Shown here one piece after another: positions 28,422 through 36,538 of a stretch of 64,000 bases of DNA. Position 1 is the stretch's first letter, and each line of letters starts with the position of its first letter. The position numbers and the translations under genes were made by a program. Under the pieces are notes generated by a model, which was not told the DNA's origin, did not search any database, and saw only the letters and a program-made list of their open reading frames with translations. This DNA is from Pseudomonas arcuscaelestis (GTDB lineage: Bacteria; Pseudomonadota; Gammaproteobacteria; Pseudomonadales; Pseudomonadaceae): positions 248,001 to 312,000 of the forward strand of contig NZ_JACOPV010000001.1 of NCBI RefSeq assembly GCF_016881005.1. Direction: 5' to 3'.

Positions 28422-29318
28422 TCAGGCGCCTGGAACGAAGTGCTTCTGCGCCGTACCGCGAGCAATCAGCCGCGAGAGGTAATCAAGCTTCTGCGCATCC
28501 TGATCAACAAATTTGAAAGTCAGCTGCAACCAATCGCTGTCCGGCTTGGGCTCCAGTGCTGCAACAGCATGCAAATAGCCATTGAGTCGGGCGATCTCGG
28601 CGTTCTCGCCCTGCTCCAGGTCGAGTACGGCACCTTCGAGTACCTGGGGCAGAGTTTCACCCCGGCGCACCACCAGCAGCGCCTCCTTAAGGCTCAGCGC
28701 TTTGATCACGCAAGGCTGGACCCCGCCAGGCAAGCGCAGTTGTCCCTGGCCACGACCAGCAGGTGCGGCAGCGGTCGGCCTAGGGGCATTGACGAGCGGC
28801 TGGGAAGCCACCACCGGAGCAGCCGGGGCCGAGGCTTTTACCGATTCGGCACGCCCACCGGTCAACGCACTCAACGAGTCGTTGGCAAAGGCGGAAGTAG
28901 CGCGCGTCGGAGCACTGGCCAGCAACGTATCGAGCTTACCGACCTTGGTCAGGGCCTTCTTCACTTTGGTCAGCAATTGCTCGTTGGTGAACGGCTTGCC
29001 GACGAAATCGGAAACACCAGCCTGGATCGCCTGAACCACGTTTTCCTTATCGCCACGGCTAGTCACCATGATGAACGGCAGTGTCTTCATCGACTCTTGC
29101 TGGCGGCACCAGGTCAACAATTCCAGTCCGGACATTTCTGGCATTTCCCAGTCGCACAGGACCAAGTCAAAGGCTTGGCGCGACAGCAATGTCTGGGCCT
29201 TGCGACCGTTGACTGCGTCTTCGATGACAATCCCTGGGAAATAGTTGCGCAGGCACTTCTTCACCAGATCGCGAATGAACGGCGCATCATCCACAACCAA
29301 CACACTGACTTTACTCAT
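28422..29318 (-). CDS. Response regulator with a C-terminal PilZ-like domain
   Basis: A 298-residue protein. The receiver domain (residues 1-125) has VVDDAPF, the phosphorylation site in LVLCDWEMPEMSG, and GKPFTNEQ with the conserved Lys. An Ala/Pro-rich linker (about 150-190) leads to a C-terminal domain of about 100 residues with beta-barrel-like patterning. The domain ends in a helix (LDYLSRLIARG) that resembles PilZ domains, but I do not see the c-di-GMP RxxxR and (D/N)xSxxG motifs, so binding is doubtful. I chose the ATG at MSKVSVLVVDD. The partner kinase is not adjacent. Confidence 0.85.
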   Translation of the reverse strand: MSKVSVLVVDDAPFIRDLVKKCLRNYFPGIVIEDAVNGRKAQTLLSRQAFDLVLCDWEMPEMSGLELLTWCRQQESMKTLPFIMVTSRGDKENVVQAIQAGVSDFVGKPFTNEQLLTKVKKALTKVGKLDTLLASAPTRATSAFANDSLSALTGGRAESVKASAPAAPVVASQPLVNAPRPTAAAPAGRGQGQLRLPGGVQPCVIKALSLKEALLVVRRGETLPQVLEGAVLDLEQGENAEIARLNGYLHAVAALEPKPDSDWLQLTFKFVDQDAQKLDYLSRLIARGTAQKHFVPGA

Positions 29319-29439
29319 CGCCACTCCTATTGAATCCCGACTAGCATAACGCTGACTGATGGCCATTTGCCAAAAATTGGCTCACGCCGGGACTCGTGAT
29401 TGCGTTCGCGGCTGCCTTTAAGTGCACACCCCACAAACG

Positions 29440-29463
29440 AAAACGCCCGGCCAGGGCCGGGCG
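29440..29463 (-). terminator. Intrinsic terminator of the pst-phoU operon
   Basis: CGCCCGGCC pairs with GGCCGGGCG (9-bp perfect GC stem, 2-nt apex) and is followed on the minus strand by TTTTCGTTT. It lies 19 nt after the phoU stop. On the plus strand TTCTTTC follows, so it may also work weakly in that direction. Confidence 0.88.
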
Positions 29464-29481
29464 TTCTTTCTCGGGGCAGTC

Positions 29482-30240
29482 TTATTTATCGTCAGCTTCG
29501 GCTGGAACATTAGCCTTTTCGCTACCGCCCTCGACTTCTTCTTTCATCCGTTTCAGGCCCAGGTGACGTACGTCGGTACCGCGTACCAGGTAAATCACCA
29601 GCTCGGAGATGTTGCGCGCATGGTCACCGATCCGCTCAAGCGAACGCAGTGCCCAGATCACGCTGAGTACCCGCGAGATCGAGCGCGGATCTTCCATCAT
29701 GTAGGTAACCAGTTCGCGCAGTGCGGTCTTGTACTCGCGGTCGATGGTCTTGTCGTACTGGGCTACCGACAGCGCCAAGTCGGCGTCGAAACGAGCGAAC
29801 GCATCCAGTGCATCACGCACCATGTTGCGCACCTGATCGCCGATGTGACGAACTTCAACGTAACCTCGTGGCGACTCACCCTCTTCACACAGCTGGATGG
29901 CGCGGCGGGCAATCTTGGTCGACTCATCGCCAATACGCTCCAGGTCGATGACCGACTTGGAGATACTGATGATCAAGCGCAGGTCGGAAGCAGCCGGCTG
30001 GCGACGGGCGAGAATGCGCACGCACTCTTCGTCGATGTTGCGCTCCATCTGGTTGATCTGGTCATCGACTTCACGCACCTGCTGAGCCAGGCCAGAGTCG
30101 GCCTCGATCAGCGCGGTAACTGCGTCATTGACTTGCTTCTCGACCAAGCCACCCATTGCCAGGAGGTGGCTGCGCACCTCTTCGAGCTCGGCATTGAACT
30201 GCTGGGAGATATGGTGGGTAAGGCTGTCTTTACTGATCAT
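29482..30240 (-). CDS. phoU: Phosphate signalling protein PhoU
   Basis: A 252-residue all-helical protein with two PhoU repeats. The first contains LRLIISISKSVIDLERIGDE; the second contains SVIWALRSLERIGDHARNI. These E/DRIGD motifs bind metals and mark the family. PhoU links Pst transport state to PhoR and prevents runaway phosphate uptake. I chose the ATG at MISKDSLTHH, 11 codons inside the longest frame. It is the last gene of pstSCAB-phoU. Confidence 0.97.
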   Translation of the reverse strand: MISKDSLTHHISQQFNAELEEVRSHLLAMGGLVEKQVNDAVTALIEADSGLAQQVREVDDQINQMERNIDEECVRILARRQPAASDLRLIISISKSVIDLERIGDESTKIARRAIQLCEEGESPRGYVEVRHIGDQVRNMVRDALDAFARFDADLALSVAQYDKTIDREYKTALRELVTYMMEDPRSISRVLSVIWALRSLERIGDHARNISELVIYLVRGTDVRHLGLKRMKEEVEGGSEKANVPAEADDK

Positions 30241-30257
30241 GCTTTCGCTCCGCGAAA

Positions 30258-30288
30258 AAGCTGCAAGCTGCAACCTGCAAGCTTCAAG
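30258..30288. repeat. CTGCAAG/GCTTCAAG repeat between pstB and phoU
   Basis: A run of near-identical short units (AGCTGCAAG, CTGCAAC, CTGCAAG, CTTCAAG) lies in the 89-nt phoU-pstB gap. The same units recur at 31181-31210 in the pstA-pstB gap and resemble the AGCTTGCAGCTT-type intergenic repeats common in Pseudomonas. Confidence 0.6.
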
Positions 30289-30329
30289 TCATACGTGTGA
30301 TACCGGGCACCTTGTCTGCTTGCCGCAAA

Positions 30330-31163
30330 CTAGCCATAGCGGCCGGTAATGTAGTCTTCGGTCTGCTTTTTCGCCGGGTTGGTGAACAGCGTGTCGGTGT
30401 CACCAAACTCGATCAGCTTGCCCATGTACATGAATGCGGTGTAGTCGGAAACCCGTGCCGCCTGCTGCATGTTATGGGTAACGATGACGATGGTGTACTT
30501 GGACTTCAGCTCGTAGATCAGCTCTTCGACCTTCAGCGTCGAGATCGGGTCAAGTGCCGAGCAAGGTTCGTCGAGCAACAGCACTTCGGGTTCAACGGCG
30601 ATGGTACGGGCAATGACCAGACGCTGCTGCTGACCACCGGAAAGACCCAGTGCCGACTCATGCAGGCGGTCCTTGACCTCATCCCACAGCGCGGCGCCTT
30701 TAAGCGCCCATTCCACTGCCTCATCAAGCACACGCTTCTTGTTGATGCCCTGGATACGCAGGCCATAAACCACGTTTTCGTAGATGGTCTTGGGGAACGG
30801 GTTAGGCTTCTGGAACACCATACCGACGCGGCGACGCAATTCAGCCACATCTTCGCCCTTACGGTAGATGTTGTTGCCGTACAGGTTGATTTCGCCCTCG
30901 ACGCGGCAACCGTCAACCAGGTCGTTCATGCGGTTGAAGGTACGCAACAGCGTGGACTTACCACAGCCGGACGGACCGATAAATGCAGTCACGCGCTGTT
31001 TTGGGATGTTCATGCCAACGTCGAACAGTGCTTGCTTATCGCCGTAGAACAGGTTCAGGCCAGGCACTTCGATGGCAACGGTTTCGTCAGCCAATTGCAG
31101 GCTCTGCTTGGTGCGACCCAGGGCCGACATGTCGATACCGTGAGCATGGGTTTCATGTTGCAT
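30330..31163 (-). CDS. pstB: Phosphate ABC transporter ATPase PstB
   Basis: A 277-residue ABC ATPase. It has Walker A (GPSGCGKST), the PstB-specific FNRMNDL after it, the Q-loop region [16 protein letters not shown], the signature LSGGQQQR, Walker B ([13 protein letters not shown]) and the switch His (VTHNMQQA). It drives high-affinity phosphate import through PstC-PstA. I chose the ATG at MQHETHAHG; the longest frame reaches into the repeat-containing gap upstream. Confidence 0.97.
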   Translation of the reverse strand: MQHETHAHGIDMSALGRTKQSLQLADETVAIEVPGLNLFYGDKQALFDVGMNIPKQRVTAFIGPSGCGKSTLLRTFNRMNDLVDGCRVEGEINLYGNNIYRKGEDVAELRRRVGMVFQKPNPFPKTIYENVVYGLRIQGINKKRVLDEAVEWALKGAALWDEVKDRLHESALGLSGGQQQRLVIARTIAVEPEVLLLDEPCSALDPISTLKVEELIYELKSKYTIVIVTHNMQQAARVSDYTAFMYMGKLIEFGDTDTLFTNPAKKQTEDYITGRYG

Positions 31164-31180
31164 GGTTTCACTCCATTTGT

Positions 31181-31210
31181 AGCTGCAGGCTTCAAGCTGC
31201 ACGCTGCAAG
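31181..31210. repeat. CTGCAAG/CTTCAAG repeat between pstA and pstB
   Basis: AGCTGCAGG, CTTCAAGCTGCA and CGCTGCAAG units lie 18-47 nt upstream of the pstB ATG, matching the repeat at 30258-30288. They may form alternative short hairpins in the polycistronic mRNA. Confidence 0.55.
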
Positions 31211-31216
31211 TTTGTG

Positions 31217-31241
31217 CAAAAGCGGCGTGAAGCTTGCCGCT
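31217..31241 (-). terminator. Weak terminator-like hairpin between pstA and pstB
   Basis: On the minus strand AGCGGC pairs with GCCGCT around a 9-nt loop and is followed by TTTTG. It lies 20 nt after the pstA stop. The 6-bp stem suggests partial termination or a processing signal. Confidence 0.4.
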
Positions 31242-31260
31242 CATGGCTAAAGACTTTCAA

Positions 31261-32931
31261 TCAGCTATCCAGCGCCTTGTACTTCTCGCGCAGGTGGTTA
31301 CGAATCCATACCGCCGAAAGGTTGAGCGTGGCGATGACCAGCACCAGCAGCAACGCGGTGGCGTACACCAGCGGCCGCGCGGCCTCGACGTTGGGGCTCT
31401 GGAAACCAACGTCATAAATGTGGAAGCCCAGGTGCATGATCTTCTGGTCCAGGTGCAGATACGGGTAGTTACCGTCAACTGGCAACGACGGCGCCAGCTT
31501 CACTACACCCACCAGCATCAGCGGCGCCACCTCACCGGCGGCACGCGCCACGGCGAGAATCATCCCGGTCATCATCGCCGGGCTGGCCATTGGCAGAACG
31601 ATCTTCCACAGGGTTTCGGCCTTAGTCGCACCGAGCGCCAGCGAGCCTTCGCGCACTGTGCGGGGGATACGTGCCAAGCCCTCTTCAGTGGCCACGATTA
31701 CCACTGGCACCGCCAGCAAGGCCAGGGTCAGCGAGGCCCAGAGCAGACCCGGAGTCCCAAGCGTTGGCGCTGGCAATGCTTCAGGGAAGAACAAACGGTC
31801 GAGCGAGCCACCCAATACATAGACGAAGAAGCCCAGGCCGAACACACCGTAGACAATAGCCGGTACGCCAGCCAGGTTGTTCACTGCAATACGGATCAGG
31901 CGAGTTACCGGCCCCTGGCGAGCGTATTCGCGCAGGTAGACCGCAGCCAGCACACCAAAGGGCGTGACGATCACGGCCATGATCAGGGTCATCATCACCG
32001 TACCGAAGATGGCCGGGAAGATGCCGCCTTCAGTGTTGGCTTCACGCGGGTCGTCACTGAGGAATTCCCAGACCTTGGCGAAGTACACACCGAGCTTGGT
32101 GAAGCTGCCCATGGCGTTCGGCTGGTAGGCGTGAACCACCTTGTCCAGGCTGATCTCGATTTCACGACCATTGCCGTCTTTGACGACCAAGCTGTCGCGA
32201 CCGAAGTCCTGATGCAGGCTGCCCAAACGCTCTTCAATCGCTTTGTAGCGGTTGTTCAGCTCGGCGCGTTCGGCGTCCATGTCTGCCTGGGCGGCGGCAT
32301 CGAGCTTGCCATTTAGTTCCAGCTTGCGAGCGTGCAAACGCAAGCGCTCAAGGCCGTAGTTAATGGCACCAATGTCCTTCTTCTCAAGCTTTTGCAGCTC
32401 GCCCGCCAGCTTATCGGCACGCTTCAGGCGCGTCTGCAGTTCAGACCAGGCAGCCTGGCCTTCGGCGACGACCTTGCCGTTTTCCTTGACGCTCACCAGA
32501 TAACCGTAAAAGTTACCCCACTCGCGTCGCTCAAGGGCAATCAGCTCCGCTGGTGTCTTCTGGTCAGTCAGCCAATTGCCTACTACCCAGGTGAAGTCAC
32601 TGCCATTGAGGTCGCGGTTACCGACCTTGATCAACTCACGCGTCATGAACTCCGGGCCATTTTCAGGAACCGGCAAGCCAGCTCCTTTCAAACGCGCCAG
32701 AGGCACTTCTTCTTTCTGTACGACTTCACCGACCACTACATGGTCAGGCTGACCCGGGACCTTATAGGTTGCCTGGATCAGGTCGGCCGGCCAGAAGTGG
32801 CCCAGGCCGCGCACGGCGATCACGGAGAGCAGACCGATGGTCATGATCACCGCGATGGCGACCGCGCCACCGCTGACCCAGACGCCAGGGGCGCCGCTCT
32901 TGAACCAGCTTTTGAGGGAATCCTTTTTCAC
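31261..32931 (-). CDS. pstA: Phosphate ABC transporter permease PstA, with enlarged periplasmic domain
   Basis: A 556-residue inner-membrane permease, almost twice the length of E. coli PstA (296). After a first helix (residues about 18-42) there is a periplasmic insert to about residue 290. The insert includes a charged, coiled-coil-prone stretch around residues 180-255 (LKRADKLAGELQKLEKK; ADMDAERAELNNRYKAIEE). The canonical permease follows, with five or six helices (GTVMMTLIMAVIVTPFGVLA onward) and the EAA-like loop LPMASPAMMTG. Enlarged PstA is known in Pseudomonas, but the role of the insert is not. It lies 17 nt after pstC. Confidence 0.93.
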   Translation of the reverse strand: MKKDSLKSWFKSGAPGVWVSGGAVAIAVIMTIGLLSVIAVRGLGHFWPADLIQATYKVPGQPDHVVVGEVVQKEEVPLARLKGAGLPVPENGPEFMTRELIKVGNRDLNGSDFTWVVGNWLTDQKTPAELIALERREWGNFYGYLVSVKENGKVVAEGQAAWSELQTRLKRADKLAGELQKLEKKDIGAINYGLERLRLHARKLELNGKLDAAAQADMDAERAELNNRYKAIEERLGSLHQDFGRDSLVVKDGNGREIEISLDKVVHAYQPNAMGSFTKLGVYFAKVWEFLSDDPREANTEGGIFPAIFGTVMMTLIMAVIVTPFGVLAAVYLREYARQGPVTRLIRIAVNNLAGVPAIVYGVFGLGFFVYVLGGSLDRLFFPEALPAPTLGTPGLLWASLTLALLAVPVVIVATEEGLARIPRTVREGSLALGATKAETLWKIVLPMASPAMMTGMILAVARAAGEVAPLMLVGVVKLAPSLPVDGNYPYLHLDQKIMHLGFHIYDVGFQSPNVEAARPLVYATALLLVLVIATLNLSAVWIRNHLREKYKALDS

Positions 32932-32948
32932 GGATCTCTACCTTTCTA

Positions 32949-35237
32949 TCAAAGCGACGAGTATTTCTTGCGCAGACGCTGGCGAATCAGCTCGGCCAAG
33001 GTGTTCATCACGAAGGTGAACATCAACAACACCAGCGCGGCGAGGAACAGCACACGATAGTGACTGCCACCAACTTCCGACTCCGGCATCTCGACCGCAA
33101 CGTTGGCCGCCAGGGTACGCATACCTTCAAACAGGTTCATTTCCATGACCGGCGTGTTGCCGGTAGCCATCAGTACGATCATGGTTTCACCTACAGCGCG
33201 GCCCATACCGATCATCAGCGCCGAGAAAATACCCGGGCTGGCGGTGAGGATGACCACGCGGGTCAGGGTCTGCCATGGCGTTGCACCCAGTGCCAGCGAG
33301 CCCAGGGTCAAACTGCGCGGCACACTGAACACGGCGTCTTCAGCAATCGAATAGATGTTTGGAATTACCGCAAAGCCCATGGCGATACCCACTACCAGGG
33401 CGTTGCGCTGGTCGTAGGTGATGCCCAGGTCGTTGGTGATCCACAGACGCATGTCACCACCGAAGAACCAGGCCTCCAGCAGCGGGCTCATGTACAGGGC
33501 AAACCAGCCAGTGAACAGAATCACCGGGATCAGAATCGCAGCTTCCCAACCATCCGGGACCCGCAGGCGGATCGACTCAGGCAAGCGGCTCCAACTGAAA
33601 CCTGCGACCAGAATGCCAATCGGCATCAGCAGGAACAGACTGAATACGCCCGGCAGGTGTCCTTCCAGGTAAGGCGCCAGGAACAGACCAGCGAAGAAAC
33701 CGAGAATAACCGTCGGCATCGCCTCCATCAGCTCGATTACCGGCTTGACCTTGCGGCGCATGCCCGGGGCCATGAAGTAGGCAGTGTAGATAGCGGCCGC
33801 GATGGCCAGCGGAGCGGCCAGGATCATGGCGTAGAACGCAGCCTTCAACGTACCGAAGGTCAGCGGCGAAAGGCTCAGCTTGGGTTCAAAGTCGGTGTTC
33901 GAGGCGGTGGACTGCCAGACATACTTCGGCTCGTCATAGTTCTCGTACCAGACCTTGCTCCACAACGCGCTCCAGGAGACTTCCGGGTGCGGGTTCTTCA
34001 ACGACAGCGGCAGCAGCTTGCCGCCTTCTTCGATAATGATGCGGTTGGCCCGAGGCGACAGCGCGAGAATACCCGCACCTTCAGCTACCGGCTCAACCAA
34101 CAGGGTACGGTGCGCAGTGCTGTGGAACACGCCGAGTTCACCGCTGGCATCCAGGGCCACGAAACCCTTGCGACGCTCTTCGGCATCGATCTGCACGATC
34201 GGCGCCTTGCCCATCTGGAACTCGCGAATACGCTTGAAGCGCTGCTCGCCATCGGGGTCGCGGGCCATGAACCATTGTGCCAGACCACCTTTGGAGTCGC
34301 CGATGATCAAAGAGATGCCGCCTACCAACTGAGCGCTGGCAGTAACTTCGGTATTACCGTCATCAAGCAGTTTGTAACGACCATTGAGGCTCTTGTCACG
34401 CAGGCTGAAGACATCCGCCTGAGCCCGGCCATTGATCACATACAGCCACTGCTGGCGCGGGTCGATAAAGATTGCCTTGACCGGCTCGGTCATCTGCGGC
34501 AGATCGATACGGTTCTGCTCGCTGGTGACTTCGCCGGTCATCATGTTTTCTTCGCGGCTCAGCGAGAGCACCTGCAAGTGCGCACCCGTGGACCCGGCAA
34601 CCACCAGGGTTTCACCGTTCACATTGAGGCTCACGTGCTCCAGCGCACGGCCCTGCTCATCGAGTACAAACGGCTCCTGGCCATAGGGATAGTCGATAGC
34701 AGGCGTGATGGTTTTCTTGTTGTCCGGGTAAGTGATCTTGTAGCTGTGGCTGAATGCCAACGCCTGTCCATTGGACAAGCCCAGCACCACCAGCGGGTTA
34801 CCCGGCTGATCGCTACCGATAGAAGTCACCTGGGTGCCAGCAGGCAGAGGCAGCTCCACGCGCTTGAGTTCGGCACCGGTCTTGGTGTCGAAGAACAGCG
34901 CCTGTCCCTTATCGGAAACACGCATACCCACCAGGTTCTGCTCTTCCAGAGCAATCATCAGGGGTTTGCCTGCGTCCTGGCTCAGCCAGGTAGGCTCCAG
35001 CGCTTTCTTGCTGGTCAGCGTGGCGCCCTGGAACAGGGGCACGACCACATAGGCCAGGTAAAAGAAGATCAAGGTGATCGCTGCCAGCACGGCAAGCCCG
35101 CCCACCAGTACATACCAGCGAGTCAGGCGATCCTTGAACGCGCGCATACGGCGCTTGCGTTGCAATTCGGGCGTATTGAAATCAATCCGCACGGGGGGAG
35201 AATTTTGGGTCATGGTGGAGTTGGCCAGATCATTCAT
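32949..35237 (-). CDS. pstC: Phosphate ABC transporter permease PstC, with large periplasmic domain
   Basis: A 762-residue permease against about 320 in E. coli. One helix (residues about 41-65) is followed by some 370 residues of periplasmic sequence with repeated beta-strand patterning reminiscent of a propeller (VLGLSNGQALAF; LVVAGSTGAHLQVLSLS; WLYVINGRAQADVFSLRD). The transport domain starts near residue 455 (LSPLTFGTLKAAFYAMILAA) and has the conserved EAMPTVILGFFAG. I chose the second ATG (MNDLANS), two codons inside the longest frame. A terminator and a Pho box separate it from pstS. Confidence 0.93.
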   Translation of the reverse strand: MNDLANSTMTQNSPPVRIDFNTPELQRKRRMRAFKDRLTRWYVLVGGLAVLAAITLIFFYLAYVVVPLFQGATLTSKKALEPTWLSQDAGKPLMIALEEQNLVGMRVSDKGQALFFDTKTGAELKRVELPLPAGTQVTSIGSDQPGNPLVVLGLSNGQALAFSHSYKITYPDNKKTITPAIDYPYGQEPFVLDEQGRALEHVSLNVNGETLVVAGSTGAHLQVLSLSREENMMTGEVTSEQNRIDLPQMTEPVKAIFIDPRQQWLYVINGRAQADVFSLRDKSLNGRYKLLDDGNTEVTASAQLVGGISLIIGDSKGGLAQWFMARDPDGEQRFKRIREFQMGKAPIVQIDAEERRKGFVALDASGELGVFHSTAHRTLLVEPVAEGAGILALSPRANRIIIEEGGKLLPLSLKNPHPEVSWSALWSKVWYENYDEPKYVWQSTASNTDFEPKLSLSPLTFGTLKAAFYAMILAAPLAIAAAIYTAYFMAPGMRRKVKPVIELMEAMPTVILGFFAGLFLAPYLEGHLPGVFSLFLLMPIGILVAGFSWSRLPESIRLRVPDGWEAAILIPVILFTGWFALYMSPLLEAWFFGGDMRLWITNDLGITYDQRNALVVGIAMGFAVIPNIYSIAEDAVFSVPRSLTLGSLALGATPWQTLTRVVILTASPGIFSALMIGMGRAVGETMIVLMATGNTPVMEMNLFEGMRTLAANVAVEMPESEVGGSHYRVLFLAALVLLMFTFVMNTLAELIRQRLRKKYSSL

Positions 35238-35259
35238 GCGCACACCCTAGCGGTCCCGT

Positions 35260-35288
35260 ATTACAAAAACATGACAGTGCAGTGACGC
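35260..35288 (-). promoter_or_regulatory. Internal Pho box upstream of pstC
   Basis: On the minus strand three 7-mers lie at exact 11-bp steps: GCGTCAC, CTGTCAT and TTGTAAT, with 4-nt spacers TGCA and GTTT. CTGTCAT is a consensus Pho half-site. The box is directly after the pstS terminator and 23 nt before the pstC ATG, so a PhoB-dependent internal promoter would give a very short leader. Confidence 0.6.
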
Positions 35289-35324
35289 AAAAAAGCCCGC
35301 CGCTCAGGAATGCTGGCAACGGAC
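35289..35324 (-). terminator. Intrinsic terminator between pstS and pstC
   Basis: On the minus strand GTCCGTTGC pairs with GCGGCGGGC (9 bp, three G-U wobbles) around a 12-nt loop, followed by TTTTTT. It is 52 nt after the pstS stop. Partial readthrough would make PstS in excess over the membrane subunits, as expected for a binding protein. Confidence 0.7.
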
Positions 35325-35375
35325 TCGCAATTTTCAGCGGAGCCTGGTCATTTCCAGACCCCGCCTAGCTCACTC

Positions 35376-36377
35376 TTAGTTTGCTGCGACGCCTTTGGTA
35401 GCGTGGTTCAGACCCAGGTCCGCCAGGGCTTTTTCAGCCACTTTGGCAGGCAGTGGGATGTAACCGTCTTTCACTACCACCTGCTGGCCTGCCTGCGACA
35501 GAACCAGTTTGACGAACTCGGCTTCCAGCGGGGCCAGAGGCTTGTTCGGTGCCTTGTTGACATAGACGTAGAGGAAACGCGACAGCGGATAGGTGCCGTT
35601 CAGGGCGTTAGCTTCGTTGTCTTCAACAAATGCGCCACCGTCTTTCTTGGCCAGAGGCACAGTCTTGACGCTGGCAGTCTTGTAGCCGATGCCCGAGTAA
35701 CCGATACCGTTCAGCGAGCTGCTGATCGACTGCACGACTGAAGCCGAGCCAGGTTGTTCGTTGACGTTAGGCTTGAAGTCGCCTTTGCACAGGGCTTCTT
35801 CCTTGAAGTAGCCATAGGTGCCGGAGACCGAGTTACGACCGAACAGCTGCACTGGCTTGTTGGCCAAGTCGCCGGTCACACCCAGGTCACCCCAAGTTTT
35901 AACGTCAGCTTTGGCGCCGCACAGACGGGTCGACGAGAAGATCGCATCGACCTGCGCCATGGTCAGGCCTTTGATCGGGTTGTCCTTGTGGACGAATACA
36001 GCCAGTGCGTCGACAGCAACCGGGATAGCGGTTGGCTTGTAGCCGTACTTCTGCTCGAACGCCTGCAACTCGACGTCCTTCATTTTGCGGCTCATCGGGC
36101 CGAGGTTGGCTGTGCCTTCAGTCAGCGCAGGTGGCGCCGTCGAGGAGCCAGCAGCCTGGATCTGGATATTTACGTTCGGGTATTCCTTCTTGTAGGCCTC
36201 AGCCCACAGGGTCATAAGGTTCGCCAGGGTATCGGAACCGACGCTGGAGAGGTTGCCCGACACACCGGTGGTCTTGGTGTAGGTCGGAATAGCAGGGTCA
36301 ACAGCGGCAACCGCATTGGCGGTGGCAACGCCAGCGGCGACGAAAGTCAGGGCCGCCATCAAACGCTTCAGTTTCAT
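35376..36377 (-). CDS. pstS: Periplasmic phosphate-binding protein PstS
   Basis: A 333-residue exported protein. A signal peptide ([20 protein letters not shown]) is followed by the phosphate-binding fold: [21 protein letters not shown] near the N-terminus, [23 protein letters not shown], and [19 protein letters not shown], which carry the Ser/Thr/Asp/Arg ligands of the family. It delivers phosphate to PstCA. It is the first gene of the pst operon, directly behind two tandem Pho boxes. Confidence 0.96.
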   Translation of the reverse strand: MKLKRLMAALTFVAAGVATANAVAAVDPAIPTYTKTTGVSGNLSSVGSDTLANLMTLWAEAYKKEYPNVNIQIQAAGSSTAPPALTEGTANLGPMSRKMKDVELQAFEQKYGYKPTAIPVAVDALAVFVHKDNPIKGLTMAQVDAIFSSTRLCGAKADVKTWGDLGVTGDLANKPVQLFGRNSVSGTYGYFKEEALCKGDFKPNVNEQPGSASVVQSISSSLNGIGYSGIGYKTASVKTVPLAKKDGGAFVEDNEANALNGTYPLSRFLYVYVNKAPNKPLAPLEAEFVKLVLSQAGQQVVVKDGYIPLPAKVAEKALADLGLNHATKGVAAN

Positions 36378-36436
36378 GCCTTGCTCCTAGCAGGAATTGG
36401 GGTGAGATGGATCGGGCCCAAGTATCTGCAGGCCGT

Positions 36437-36476
36437 ATGAACACTCTATGAATGGAATGTGACAATTAGATGAAAG
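36437..36476 (-). promoter_or_regulatory. Two tandem Pho boxes upstream of pstS
   Basis: On the minus strand four 7-mers occur at a strict 11-bp period: CTTTCAT, TTGTCAC, CATTCAT and TGTTCAT, separated by CTAA, ATTC and AGAG. This is the direct-repeat architecture bound by PhoB dimers. The array ends 59 nt before the pstS ATG, a proper place for an activator that replaces a -35 element. Confidence 0.8.
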
Positions 36477-36506
36477 GCCATCACCGAAGATCGATGATGG
36501 CCTTTT
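36473..36506. terminator. Bidirectional intrinsic terminator after the MFS gene
   Basis: GGCCATCA and TGATGGCC form an 8-bp stem around an 11-nt loop. It is flanked by TTTT on the plus side and TTT on the minus side. It closes the MFS gene 33 nt after its stop and touches the upstream edge of the pstS Pho boxes, insulating them. Confidence 0.75.
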
Positions 36507-36538
36507 CAAAATGTTGCGAGGGCTGAGTTAGCGCGGCA

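Noticed and set aside
33060..35285. A 741-codon plus-strand frame opposite pstC.
   Set aside because: It is rich in Arg, Gln and His as typical of antisense shadows, has no signal or known motif, and pstC on the other strand is certain.
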